Origin: Rhodospirillales bacterium
GTDB lineage: Bacteria > Pseudomonadota > Alphaproteobacteria > Micavibrionales > UBA1664
NCBI GenBank assembly: GCA_023898805.1
Contig: CP060260.1
Location: forward strand, 930,001 to 994,000
Direction: 5' to 3'
Length of the DNA: 64,000 bases
Below the pieces are notes generated by a model. It had not been told where the DNA came from. It saw only the letters and a program-made list of their open reading frames with translations, and did not search any database. Below are positions 33,860 to 43,279 of this stretch, piece by piece (within the stretch, counting starts at the first letter, position 1; each line of letters opens with the position of its first letter). The position numbers and the translations under genes were made by a program.

Positions 33860-36800
33860 CAAGCGCCCCCCTGCACGCACCCGCCACGCCCGACCCGGTC
33901 GGCGAGGCGACGCGCCTGCAAAACCTTGCCGCCCGGCCGGACGTGCCTGTCTGGGTCGGCGCGTCCGCCGGTTCGGGCAAGACCTCGGTGCTCGTCAATC
34001 GCTATCTGCGTCTGTTGCTGCCCGGCGAATCCACGCCCGGCACGCCGCCTTCCGCGATTTTGTGCATTACCTACACCAAGGCGGGCGCAAGCGAGATGAC
34101 GGAACGCGTCTTTTCCACCTTGCGCCGCTGGTCCGTAGCCGGACGCGAGGCGCTGGCGCCGGAACTCGAAAGATTGCTTGAAACGACGCCCAACGCCGAA
34201 CAGCTTGAAAAAGCGGCCAATCTGTTTGCCCGCGCGATCGAGGCGCCGGGCGGCTTACGCATCATGACCATTCACGCCTTCTGCCAGTCTGTGCTCGCGC
34301 GCTTCCCGATGGAGGCGGAGCTGCCCGCCGGCTTTGAAATCATGACCGACGCCGAAAGCCGCGACATGCGCCGCGTGGTGCGCCATGCGATCATTCTGCG
34401 CCTGCGCGAAAATCTGCCCGCCGACCGCGCTTTGAAATCCGCCTTTGATCGGCTCGGAACCTTGCGCAACGCCGACCAGATCGAATCCCTGATGGATTCG
34501 ATGATGGCCGAACGCACCCGTTTTGCCGACGCGCGAACGACCAACGGCGGCATCGACGGTTTATGCGCTGCTGTCGAACACACGCTTGGCGTAATGCCCG
34601 GCAGCGATGCGGAATCCCTGTTGCCCGCTTTCCGCGATGCCGTGCCTTTCGACGCCTTGCGCGCGTTTTATCCGCTGATGGCGCAGTGCAAGACGAAATT
34701 TTGTCAGAAAGCGCCAACCACGATCGACGCCTTCGCGCGCGGTGCCGAACCCGCCGCGCATTTTCACGAATACAAAAAACTTTTTCTCGATAGCAAGGGC
34801 GAGGCGAAACCCCCTTCCGGTCTTTTGAAAAACGATGCATCCGCCCTTGAACTCTGGACGGCGGAGGCCAAGCGGCTGGGCGCGCTCGATCTCGCCATGC
34901 GTGCGGCCGCAACCGCCGCGTCGACCAACGCCCTGCTGCGTTTTTCGGCTGCCGCGCTGGACGAATACGAACAGGAAAAGCGCCGCCGCAACCGCCTTGA
35001 TTTCACCGATCTGATCGCCTGCACCCGCAAACTTCTTTCCGGTACCGGCGTCGATTGGGTACAGTTCAAGCTCGACGGCGGCATCGACCACATCCTGCTG
35101 GACGAAGCGCAGGACACCAGCCCCGACCAGTGGAGCATCGTCAAAAGCCTGTACGCGGAATTCTATTCCGGCCTCGGCCAGCGCGAGGACAGGACACGCA
35201 CCACCTTCGTCGTCGGTGATGAAAAACAATCGATCTTTTCCTTTCAGGGCGCGGACCCGCGCGTCTTCGCGCGCGAACACGCCGCCCTCGACGCCGCGAC
35301 CGCGCCTTTGCCGCACCGGCAACAGACCATCCCGATGCGCGTGTCCTTTCGCTCTGGCCCCGGCATCCTGTCTTTCGTCGACCGGGTCTTCGCGCCCGAG
35401 GCGATGCGCGCGGGTGTCACGCAGGACGGCGGACCGGTAACCCATCAGGCCGCACATGGCGGCAAGGGCGGGCGCATCGAATTATGGCCCGTTTACGCGA
35501 TCGACGAACCGCCGAACAAGGCCGGTGAAAAACGCAAATCGCCCTTCACCCATGTGATCACACATCCAAAACCGGTCGAGGCATTGGCCGCCCGCGTCGC
35601 CGACACCATCGCCGCCATGCTGGCCGACCCCGGCGAGATTCTGGAATCGCGCGGCGACCGCATCAGGCCCGAGGATATCCTGATACTGGTCGGCAAGCGC
35701 AAGCCGATGGCCGAGGCGTTGTTGCGTCACCTGCGCCTGCGCAATATCCCGGTCAGCGGCATCGATCGCATGGTCCTGACGCGGCAGATCGCGGTGCAGG
35801 ATTGTCTGGCCGCGGTGGCCTTCGCCCTTCAACCGGACGACGACCTCAATCTCGCCGCCCTGCTGAAATCCCCATTCATCGGCGTGGACGAAGATACGTT
35901 GTTCGCCCTGGCACACGGGCGCGAACGCCGCCCCCTGTGGCAACCGGTCAAGGCGCGCGGCGATGCCGTGGCCTCATGGCTTTCCGGACTTCTGGCCACG
36001 AACGGCGATGCGGGCGCGTTCCTGCACGGCCTGCTGCTTTCCCCATGCCCCGCCGATTCCCGTTCCGGCCTGCGCGCTTTGCTCGCCCGTTTGGGCGAGG
36101 ACGCGCGCGATCCGCTGGAGGAGCTTCTCGCCCGCGCCGATGCGCACGACATGCGCGACGTGCGGGGGCTTCAGGGGTTTTTGCAAGACGCCCTGACCGA
36201 CGACACCGAAATCAAACGCGACCTGCAGGAAGCCGACGACACGGTGCGCCTGATGACGGTGCACGGCTCAAAGGGGCTTCAGGCGCCCATCGTCTTCCTG
36301 CCCGATACGATCCGCACCACCGCCGCGCGCAATTTGCGCGATTCCGTATTCTGGCCCGAACGCGACGATGTGCGCGGCATACCCCTTTGGCCGCCATCCA
36401 CCGATGAAGGCGCGCAACTCGCGCACGATCGCGCCAACGCGATCAGAGCCGCCAACGACGAAGAAAGCCGCCGCCTGCTATATGTCGCCCTGACCCGTGC
36501 GGCGGACCGCCTGTATATTGGCGGCGCGCAGAAATCAGCCCTGCGTTATATCGATGTCGAAAATAGCTGGTACACCGCCTGCGAAACCGCGATTAAACCC
36601 GTCGGCAACATCGACGGCGACGTTTTCGTGCTGCAAAACCCCCAAACCGATCCCCTTGCGCCCGCGACGGAACGCGCGCGCGGTCATACCCGCGCCGCCG
36701 ATCTGCCGTCATGGATGCGCGCACCCGCCCCGCCGCCCGAATCGCCGCCGCGCCCCTTGATCCCCTCGCGCCCCGAAATCGACGACCCGGCCGTGATGTC

Positions 36801-37314
36801 GCCTTTGTTCGGCGACATATCGCACCGTTTCCGGCGTGGCCGCCTGATCCACACCCTGTTCCAGTTTTTGCCCGATCTGCCGCCCGAGGACAGGATGCTG
36901 CGTGCGGCACAATGGCTGGCCCAGCCCGCGCACCGCCTGAACGTCGCGGCGCAGAACGAGATTCTGGAAGCCGTCTTCGGCGTCCTCGACACCCCCGCCT
37001 TCGCACCGCTTTTCACCCCCGCCGCGCGGGCCGAGGTGCCTTTGACCGGGCACCTTGCGCGCCCGGATGGCACCCATACCGTCGTATCCGGCCAGATCGA
37101 CCGCCTGCTGGTTGATGAATCCGGGATCACCGTCCTCGATTTCAAGACCAACCGCCCCGCCCCGCGTAAAATCGCCGACGTGCCCGCCGCCTATCTGCGC
37201 CAGATGCGCACCTACCGCGACGTGCTGGCGGGGATTTGGCCGGACCGCCCCATCACCTGTGCCCTTCTTTGGACCGACGGGCCGGACCTGATGGACGTCA
37301 CCGCCGTTTTATAG
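33856..37314 (+). CDS. addA: Double-strand break repair helicase/nuclease AddA
   Basis: A 1152-residue UvrD-like helicase with a C-terminal RecB nuclease domain, the motor partner of AddB. Walker A is VGASAGSGKTSVLVNRYL; motif II is HILLDEAQDTSPDQW; motif III VVGDEKQSIFSFQGADP; later helicase motifs include LMTVHGSKGLQAPIVFLPD and RRLLYVALTRAADRL. The nuclease motif near the end is VLDFKTNRPAP. Start at 33856 in the ATGA shared with addB; the open frame upstream lies inside addB. The usual trxA follows 61 bases downstream. Confidence 0.95.
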   Translation: MTSAPLHAPATPDPVGEATRLQNLAARPDVPVWVGASAGSGKTSVLVNRYLRLLLPGESTPGTPPSAILCITYTKAGASEMTERVFSTLRRWSVAGREALAPELERLLETTPNAEQLEKAANLFARAIEAPGGLRIMTIHAFCQSVLARFPMEAELPAGFEIMTDAESRDMRRVVRHAIILRLRENLPADRALKSAFDRLGTLRNADQIESLMDSMMAERTRFADARTTNGGIDGLCAAVEHTLGVMPGSDAESLLPAFRDAVPFDALRAFYPLMAQCKTKFCQKAPTTIDAFARGAEPAAHFHEYKKLFLDSKGEAKPPSGLLKNDASALELWTAEAKRLGALDLAMRAAATAASTNALLRFSAAALDEYEQEKRRRNRLDFTDLIACTRKLLSGTGVDWVQFKLDGGIDHILLDEAQDTSPDQWSIVKSLYAEFYSGLGQREDRTRTTFVVGDEKQSIFSFQGADPRVFAREHAALDAATAPLPHRQQTIPMRVSFRSGPGILSFVDRVFAPEAMRAGVTQDGGPVTHQAAHGGKGGRIELWPVYAIDEPPNKAGEKRKSPFTHVITHPKPVEALAARVADTIAAMLADPGEILESRGDRIRPEDILILVGKRKPMAEALLRHLRLRNIPVSGIDRMVLTRQIAVQDCLAAVAFALQPDDDLNLAALLKSPFIGVDEDTLFALAHGRERRPLWQPVKARGDAVASWLSGLLATNGDAGAFLHGLLLSPCPADSRSGLRALLARLGEDARDPLEELLARADAHDMRDVRGLQGFLQDALTDDTEIKRDLQEADDTVRLMTVHGSKGLQAPIVFLPDTIRTTAARNLRDSVFWPERDDVRGIPLWPPSTDEGAQLAHDRANAIRAANDEESRRLLYVALTRAADRLYIGGAQKSALRYIDVENSWYTACETAIKPVGNIDGDVFVLQNPQTDPLAPATERARGHTRAADLPSWMRAPAPPPESPPRPLIPSRPEIDDPAVMSPLFGDISHRFRRGRLIHTLFQFLPDLPPEDRMLRAAQWLAQPAHRLNVAAQNEILEAVFGVLDTPAFAPLFTPAARAEVPLTGHLARPDGTHTVVSGQIDRLLVDESGITVLDFKTNRPAPRKIADVPAAYLRQMRTYRDVLAGIWPDRPITCALLWTDGPDLMDVTAVL

Positions 37315-37375
37315 CCTTGACCAGGCCCCCTTCGGCCCCATATTTTGAAGCCGTACACGAAGAAAGGAAAATGCC

Positions 37376-37693
37376 ATGGCGCTCGCCGTTACCGATTCCA
37401 GCTTCGAGGCCGAAGTCCTCAAATCCAGCCAGCCCGTAATGGTCGATTTCTGGGCCGAATGGTGCGGCCCGTGCAAAATGCTTTCGCCCATCGTCGACGA
37501 AATCTCGAACGATCTGCAGGGCCGCGTAAAGGTGGTCAAGGTCAACATCGACGAAAACCCGCACACGCCCACCAAATACGGCGTACGCGGCATCCCGACG
37601 CTGATGCTTTTCAAGGGCGGCCAGCTTGCGGCGACCAAGGTCGGCGCGATGCCGAAAGCCGCGCTTGCGCAATGGGTTGAATCCCAGATTTAA
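37376..37693 (+). CDS. trxA: Thioredoxin
   Basis: A 105-residue cytoplasmic thiol-disulfide carrier with the WCGPC active site in VDFWAEWCGPCKMLSP, the cis-proline loop RGIPTLMLFKGG and typical length. It supplies electrons to ribonucleotide reductase, methionine sulfoxide reductases and other enzymes. A GAAAGGAAA ribosome site precedes the ATG. The position after addA is common in alphaproteobacteria. A strong terminator follows. Confidence 0.97.
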   Translation: MALAVTDSSFEAEVLKSSQPVMVDFWAEWCGPCKMLSPIVDEISNDLQGRVKVVKVNIDENPHTPTKYGVRGIPTLMLFKGGQLAATKVGAMPKAALAQWVESQI

Positions 37694-37708
37694 CGCGCCA
37701 TTCCTTTG

Positions 37709-37737
37709 AAAAAAGGCCCCCGGTCGGGGTCTTTTTT
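37709..37737. terminator. Bidirectional terminator between trxA and the SDR gene
   Basis: AAAAAAGGCCCC / GGGGTCTTTTTT (one G-T pair) with a 5-nt loop. A-run and T-run flank it, so it can end both convergent genes. Confidence 0.85.
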
Positions 37738-38489
37738 CATTTCTTTTTCGGCAAACGCCGCACCACCCATTCCGAAAGCACGGCGGGCAAAGCGGCAAGC
37801 CACCACACGGCGAACGCCATCGGCCACGGAAACGCGATACGCGGACGGTTGCGTGCAAGGCCGCGCGCGATGATCGCGGCTGCGCGCTCCGCCGACATCA
37901 GGAAAGGCATGGGAAAATCGTTAAAACCGGTCAGGCGGCTGACGACAAAGCCCGGGCAGATGACATTGACCCGGATTCCCTTGCGCCAAAGCGCGCCGCG
38001 CAACCCCTCGCCGTACAGCTTCACAAAACCCTTCGACGCGGCATAGGCAGGCGCGCCCGGCACGCCGCGATACCCGGCAAGCGACGCCATCAACGCGACC
38101 TGCCCCGCCTTGCGCGCCGCCATGCGCGGCAAAAGCGGCTCCAGCGTGTTGTTCACTCCGTCTATGTTGACCTCGAAAATCCGGCGAGCCGCCTCCAGCG
38201 CCTCGGGCGTTGCGCCGCGCGCCCCACCGCCGATCCCGGCATTGACGATGGCAAGATCGACAGGCCGCACCGAATCGAATTTTTCAAGCCACGCCCGCAT
38301 CCCCGCGCGATCGCATACATCCAGCACCGCCGCCTCGACCAGCGCCCCCTTGCGCCGGCACGCGCGCGCCACGCCTTCCAGCCGCGCACCGTCCCGCCCG
38401 GTCAGGCCCAGCGATACGCCCTTGGCAGCATAATGCAAGGCCAGCGCCTCGCCGATGCCGCTGCTCGCCCCCGTGATTACGATGTTCAT
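37737..38489 (-). CDS. Short-chain dehydrogenase/reductase
   Basis: A 250-residue classical SDR. The cofactor loop is ITGASSGIGEALALHYA, the NAG motif IVNAGIGGG, the catalytic Ser in LMASLAGYRG and the YxxxK pair in YAASKGFVK. A C-terminal hydrophobic stretch (PMAFAVWWLAALPAVLSEW) may attach it to membrane. Substrate unknown. Its start overlaps the rsmA stop by four bases; a longer start at 38516 would lie inside rsmA and precede the nucleotide fold by extra residues, so it is rejected. Confidence 0.9.
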   Translation of the reverse strand: MNIVITGASSGIGEALALHYAAKGVSLGLTGRDGARLEGVARACRRKGALVEAAVLDVCDRAGMRAWLEKFDSVRPVDLAIVNAGIGGGARGATPEALEAARRIFEVNIDGVNNTLEPLLPRMAARKAGQVALMASLAGYRGVPGAPAYAASKGFVKLYGEGLRGALWRKGIRVNVICPGFVVSRLTGFNDFPMPFLMSAERAAAIIARGLARNRPRIAFPWPMAFAVWWLAALPAVLSEWVVRRLPKKK

Positions 38490-39325
38490 GTCGGGCCCCC
38501 TTCGTCCTCGACACATTGCGCAAGCCGCACGAACGCGTCAACGCCCACATCCTCCGCGCGCGCGGTCGGGTCGATCCCGGCCTGCGGCAGAAAACGCGCC
38601 AGATCGCCAAGCGCCCCGCGCAGCATCTTGCGCCGTTGCCCGAAGGCGGCGGCGTTCACGCGCTCCATCGTCGAAAAACGCACCGTGTCCGTTCGCGGGC
38701 GCGGCGTGAACAGCACCACCGCCGAATGCACCTTGGGCGGCGGCGTGAACGCGCCGGGCGGCAGCGTCTTGACGACACGCGCATGGAAAAGCCACTGACA
38801 GATCACGCTCAGGCGGCCATACGTCTTCGACCCCGGCGCGGCAACGATGCGCTCCGCGACTTCCTTCTGGAACATCAAAAGCATGAATCGCACCCGCGCG
38901 GATTCGCGCGCGAGGTTGATCAAAATCGGTGTCGCCACGTTGTAAGGCAGATTGGCGATGACCGTATCGCCATAGGAAAGGATGTCGCAATCAAGCGCGT
39001 CGCACTGATGTACCGCAAGCCGCCCGCCCGAAGCCGCGACCAGAGGGGCCAACGCCGCCACCGCGCGCGCGTCGAATTCGATCGCGTGCACCGCGCGCGC
39101 ACCGGCCAGCAAAAGCGCGCGCGTCAGCCCGCCCGGCCCCGGTCCGATTTCGACGACGTCGAGATTGTCCAAATCCCCGTTCAGCCGCGCGATGCTGGCG
39201 GTAAGGTTGAGGTCGAGCAGGAAATTCTGGCCCAGCGCCTTGGTCGCCTGAAGCCCCGCGTCGCGGATCACTTCGCGCAGGGGCGCAAGCGCCTTGATGG
39301 CGTCGGCATCAGTCGCGGCGCTCAA
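38486..39325 (-). CDS. rsmA: 16S rRNA (A1518/A1519) dimethyltransferase
   Basis: A 279-residue KsgA/RsmA enzyme that dimethylates two adjacent adenosines in helix 45 during late 30S assembly. The signature KALGQNFLLDLN opens the fold; SAM binding is EIGPGPGGLTRALL; the catalytic NLPY motif is present (VIANLPYNVATP); FQKEVAERIVA and PPGAFTPPPKVHSAVV complete it. It overlaps the surA-like gene by 17 bases. The pdxA gene often found between surA and rsmA is missing. Confidence 0.95.
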   Translation of the reverse strand: MSAATDADAIKALAPLREVIRDAGLQATKALGQNFLLDLNLTASIARLNGDLDNLDVVEIGPGPGGLTRALLLAGARAVHAIEFDARAVAALAPLVAASGGRLAVHQCDALDCDILSYGDTVIANLPYNVATPILINLARESARVRFMLLMFQKEVAERIVAAPGSKTYGRLSVICQWLFHARVVKTLPPGAFTPPPKVHSAVVLFTPRPRTDTVRFSTMERVNAAAFGQRRKMLRGALGDLARFLPQAGIDPTARAEDVGVDAFVRLAQCVEDEGGPT

Positions 39326-40550
39326 TATACGCCGCCGAAATCAGATCGCGCAGATAGCGCTTTTGCAGAAGGTCGAGCCGTTCAAGCCCGATCTTGCGCT
39401 CCAGCGCCGCGTCGTCCGCCATCGGACCCTTCGGATCGTCGCGCGAACACACCATCGAGATCACGGCGAAATTCGCGCCGAATTGCGGGTCCACGGCCTT
39501 GCCGATGTCGAAATTGCCCAGACGCTTGCGCTCGGTATCCGTCAATTCGTTGATCGCGACCTTGCGTTCGCTCAATTTGAACCTTTTATCCGACGCAGCC
39601 TTGCGCACGATGTCCATGCATCCGGTCAGGTCGCGCGCGATGCCGATGGCCTCCGCGTGCGCCTGCTGGTCGCGCAGGCCGGTGTCGTCGATGGTCAGCT
39701 CCTTGAGCGTCAGCACCGCGTCGTCCGGGCTTGCCGCCGCGCCCTGCGCGCGCACGTCGCGCACGTATAAAAGATAATATCCATCCTCGCCGCGCACCGG
39801 TTGGCTGACCTGATTGGGCGGCAAACTGCCCAAAGCCTTGTCCAGTGCGGATTCAAGCTGTCCCTCGCGCACCCAGCCGATCATCCCGCCGGCGGCGGCG
39901 CTGGCCGACTGGCTGTTTTCGCGCGCGATCATCGGAAACGGCTTGCCCGCGCGAATCTGCTGCACCAATGTCTGCGCCAGTTCCCGTACCTTGGCATCGT
40001 CCCCGGACTTGGACACCGGCAGGAATATTTCCGCGGCATAAAATTCGCGCTTGCCCGCCGACGCGGCCATGCGCGCGCGCTCGGCGCTGATTTCCGATTC
40101 TCCGACGACGACGCGCGGACGAAGCACTTTCTGAATCACCTTGCCCCAGCCGATCTGCGCGCGGATCTGCCGTTCGATCGAACTCATGCGGATACCCTGA
40201 CGGCGCAGGATATCCTTGAACTGCGACACGCTGAACTTGTTCGACGCCGCGATCTTGCCCAGCCCGTCCTGCACCTCGTCGTCGGTTACCGTGACGCCCT
40301 GCCGCTTGGCTTCCTGCAATTGCACGGTCTCGGCGATCAGCCCTTCCAGAACCTGACCCTGCACACGGTTGATCATCGCCGCGCTGGCCGGCTGGCCGGA
40401 TGATTTGAGCAGCATCTCCGCCCGGTCGTGTAGATCGGTGGTGGTGATGATATCGGAATTGACCACCGCCGCGATGCCCTCGGCCCGCCCAAACGAAACA
40501 CCCGCCAGCAGCGCCAAGCACACCAAAACCGTAAATCCGAATCCCTTCAT
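39309..40550 (-). CDS. SurA-like periplasmic peptidyl-prolyl isomerase/chaperone
   Basis: A 413-residue exported protein with signal peptide FTVLVCLALLAGVSFGRAEG. It has the SurA N-terminal domain (GIAAVVNSDIITTTDLHDRA; QVLEGLIAETVQLQEAKRQG) and one recognisable parvulin domain (about 170-275: EIFLPVSKSGDDAKVRELAQ, ARENSQSASAAAGGMIGWV, LPPNQVSQPV). SurA helps outer-membrane proteins fold. A TTG at 40562 is an alternative start; the ATG at 40550 is better placed. lptD is not upstream here. Confidence 0.87.
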   Translation of the reverse strand: MKGFGFTVLVCLALLAGVSFGRAEGIAAVVNSDIITTTDLHDRAEMLLKSSGQPASAAMINRVQGQVLEGLIAETVQLQEAKRQGVTVTDDEVQDGLGKIAASNKFSVSQFKDILRRQGIRMSSIERQIRAQIGWGKVIQKVLRPRVVVGESEISAERARMAASAGKREFYAAEIFLPVSKSGDDAKVRELAQTLVQQIRAGKPFPMIARENSQSASAAAGGMIGWVREGQLESALDKALGSLPPNQVSQPVRGEDGYYLLYVRDVRAQGAAASPDDAVLTLKELTIDDTGLRDQQAHAEAIGIARDLTGCMDIVRKAASDKRFKLSERKVAINELTDTERKRLGNFDIGKAVDPQFGANFAVISMVCSRDDPKGPMADDAALERKIGLERLDLLQKRYLRDLISAAYIERRD

Positions 40551-40901
40551 GACACCTTCCAAAATCCGTTACTCGCGAAACCACGCCCGCCCGGGCGAAC
40601 GGGACGGGCAGAAGCGTCCGACCCGCAACTTTTGCCCGCCGACGATGGCAAAGACAGGGCGCAGACGACCGCCCGCGCCATATCGCCGACATAAACAGGC
40701 CAAAACCCCGTAACCCCGAATACCGTTTCGACGTTCTGTTCCATCCGCATCTCTTGACGAAAGCGCCACGAAAGGCGCCAGACGAATGAAAAGCACCGCC
40801 ACAATGCGATCTGGCCTGTAAAAAATCAAGACCGGCAAAGACGTTACGAAAATGGGAAACGCCATCAAAGGACTACATTTGGGCGGACCATGCGTGCCTG
40901 A
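40551..40901. other. 351-bp gap with gene debris and no intact gene
   Basis: No intact reading frame with a credible start was found. The minus strand holds decayed coding sequence, described separately. I see no clear promoter, terminator or RNA structure. Confidence 0.5.
40600..40868 (-). pseudogene. Decayed fragment resembling an NDUFA9-like NAD(P)-binding protein
   Basis: One minus-strand frame reads IFYRPDRIVAVLFIRLAPFVAL; the other then reads GVTGFWPVYVGDMARAVVCAL. Joined by a frameshift, they resemble the C-terminal half of NDUFA9-type atypical short-chain dehydrogenases, where an RP-containing strand, an LAPFLAL-like segment and a QPVYVGDVARAV motif occur in this order. The N-terminal Rossmann loop is absent and nothing intact remains. 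The match is from memory of the family, so it is a tentative remnant. Confidence 0.4.
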
Positions 40902-43106
40902 TCAAACGGAACATACGAAGGAATCCATCACCCGCTTGAACCCGGCCTGATCGAATTTGACGTCGAGCTTCTGACCGTCCACCGCGACCACGGTGCCCGC
41001 GCCGAATTTTTCGTGGAACACGCGCGCGCCGGTGATAAACCCACCGCTTGATGCGCGCGCGGGCGGCGAGAAATCGACCGGCGCCAGCTTCCCCGCCGCG
41101 GCATGGCCCGAGGAATCCCAATGCATGCTGCGCCCGCCGCCATACAGGCCCATGTCGGTGGACACGCTGATATGTTCGTCCGGCAGTTCCTCGACGAAAC
41201 GAGAGGCGATGGATTGCGTCCAATTCCCGTAAATCCGCCGATTGCCCGCATGGGTGATAAAGGCGCGCTTTTTCGCGCGCGTGATCCCGACATAGGCGAG
41301 CCTGCGCTCCTCCTCCAGCCCGGCATTGCCGTTTTCGTCCATGCTGCGCTGGCTGGGGAACAACCCTTCCTCCCACCCTGGCAAAAACACCGCCTCGAAC
41401 TCCAGCCCCTTGGCGGCATGCAGGGTCATCAGCGTAACCTTGGCCGTTCCCGCTTCCTCGGCGTTTTCCATCACCAGTGAAACATGCTCAAGGAACGCGG
41501 CCAGAGTCTCGAACTCCGCCATCGCCGAAACCAGCTCGCGCAGGTTTTCAACCCGGCCTGCGGCGTCCGGCGTCTTTTCCGTCTGCCACATGCCGATATA
41601 GCCGGATTCTTCCAGAATGACGTGCGCAAGTTGCGCATGCGCGCTTGTCTCCAGCAACCCGCGCCAACGCGCGAAATCGTCATGCAGGGATTTGAGCGCG
41701 GCATGCGCACGCCCGCGCAATTCGTCCGTTTCCAACATTTCACCGATTGCGGCGCTTAAGGGGATCCCGCGCGCGCGCGCATGCTGGTAAAGCCGTTCGA
41801 CCGTTGTATCGCCGATGCCGCGCTTGGGCACGTTGATGATGCGCTCCAGCGCCAGATCGTCCGCCGGTTGCGCAACCACCCGTAGATATGCGAGGGCGTC
41901 GCGGATTTCCGCGCGTTCGTAAAAACGCGGGCCCCCGACCACGCGATAGGGAATGTTCAGCTTTAAAAACCTGTCCTCGAACTCACGCATCTGAAACCCG
42001 GCGCGCACCAGCACCGCCATGCCGTCGTGCGGCACCCCGGATTTATGCAGGGTTTCGATTTTCTCAGCGACCCAGCGCGCCTCCGCCTCGCCGTCCCACA
42101 GCGCGTGGACCTCGACCTTCTCGCCCGGCGCGCCCGCCGACCACAGCGTCTTGCCCAGACGCCCCTCGTTATTCGCGATCACCGCACCCGCCGCCGCCAG
42201 AATATTGCCGGTGGACCGGTAGTTTTGCTCCAGCCGCACAACGCGCGCGCCGGGAAAGTCGCGTTCAAAGCGCAGGATGTTGTCGATCTGGGCACCGCGC
42301 CAGCCGTAAATCGATTGGTCGTCGTCGCCCACGCAACAGATGTTGTTGTGCGCGGGATCGCACAGCAGCCGCAGCCACAAATATTGCGCGACGTTGGTGT
42401 CCTGATATTCGTCGACCATGATATAGCGGAATTTCTTGCGATACTGCGCCAGCACGGCAGCATGCGCGGGGTCGCGCAAAATCGCGATGACGTGCAAAAG
42501 CAGATCCCCGAAATCGCAGGCGTTAAGCTGTTTGAGCCTGTCTTGATACCGTCGGTAATACGCTGCGCCCTTGCCGTCCGCGACCTCGCCCGCGTCCTTG
42601 GGCCCTACCATTTCAGGCGTCAATCCTTTGTCTTTCCAGCGCGCAATCGCGGCGGCCAGCGCCTTGGGCGGAAAACGCTTGGTGTCGATATTGTCGGCTT
42701 CCAGCAATTGCTTGACCAGACGCAGCTGGTCGTCCGCGTCAAGAATGGTGAACTGCGGCGTAAGCCCGGCCAGTTCGGCGTGCGCGCGCAGCATCCGCGC
42801 CGCCAGCGCGTGGAACGTGCCCAGCCACCAGCCTTCGACCGGCTGGCCGCCCAGCACCGCCGCGACGCGCTGTTTCATTTCCTGCGCCGCCTTGTTGGTA
42901 AAGGTCACGGCCAGTATCTGCGACGGCCACGCCCGTCCGGCCTGCAACAGATGCGCAAGCCTTGTCGTCAGCACGCGGGTCTTGCCGGTGCCCGCGCCCG
43001 CCAGCACCAGCACCGGACCGTCCAGCGCTTCTACCGCCGCGCCCTGTGCCGGGTTCAACCCCGCCAGATAGGGAGGAAGGCCGGAAACATGTTCATTCGC
43101 GTTCAT
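40902..43106 (-). CDS. UvrD/PcrA-family DNA helicase II
   Basis: A 734-residue superfamily 1A 3'-5' helicase for nucleotide-excision and mismatch repair. Motifs in order: LVLAGAGTGKTRVLTTRL (Walker A), AVTFTNKAAQEMKQRV, GTFHALAARML, MVDEYQDTNVAQY (motif II), VGDDDQSIYGWRGA (motif III), RLEQNYRST (IV), VTLMTLHAAKGLEFEAVFLP (V) and EERRLAYVGITRAKK (VI). A Tudor-like C-terminal tail (ITGARVFHEKFGAGTVVAV) is as in PcrA. Start at 43106; the open frame upstream is AT-rich promoter DNA. Confidence 0.95.
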   Translation of the reverse strand: MNANEHVSGLPPYLAGLNPAQGAAVEALDGPVLVLAGAGTGKTRVLTTRLAHLLQAGRAWPSQILAVTFTNKAAQEMKQRVAAVLGGQPVEGWWLGTFHALAARMLRAHAELAGLTPQFTILDADDQLRLVKQLLEADNIDTKRFPPKALAAAIARWKDKGLTPEMVGPKDAGEVADGKGAAYYRRYQDRLKQLNACDFGDLLLHVIAILRDPAHAAVLAQYRKKFRYIMVDEYQDTNVAQYLWLRLLCDPAHNNICCVGDDDQSIYGWRGAQIDNILRFERDFPGARVVRLEQNYRSTGNILAAAGAVIANNEGRLGKTLWSAGAPGEKVEVHALWDGEAEARWVAEKIETLHKSGVPHDGMAVLVRAGFQMREFEDRFLKLNIPYRVVGGPRFYERAEIRDALAYLRVVAQPADDLALERIINVPKRGIGDTTVERLYQHARARGIPLSAAIGEMLETDELRGRAHAALKSLHDDFARWRGLLETSAHAQLAHVILEESGYIGMWQTEKTPDAAGRVENLRELVSAMAEFETLAAFLEHVSLVMENAEEAGTAKVTLMTLHAAKGLEFEAVFLPGWEEGLFPSQRSMDENGNAGLEEERRLAYVGITRAKKRAFITHAGNRRIYGNWTQSIASRFVEELPDEHISVSTDMGLYGGGRSMHWDSSGHAAAGKLAPVDFSPPARASSGGFITGARVFHEKFGAGTVVAVDGQKLDVKFDQAGFKRVMDSFVCSV

Positions 43107-43279
43107 TGCACCGTTCTTAAAGCGTTCGTCCGCAAATGGAAACGCCGCCGCGCTAAGGTTTGCCGACAATTTTAAACAATTTTTACGGATCGACGGCTTG
43201 CAAAAAATTAACCCTTTTGGCTTAAGCTGAATTATATAGTTTACATAAAAATAGTAGGTCAAACGGAGTACGCGAACGC

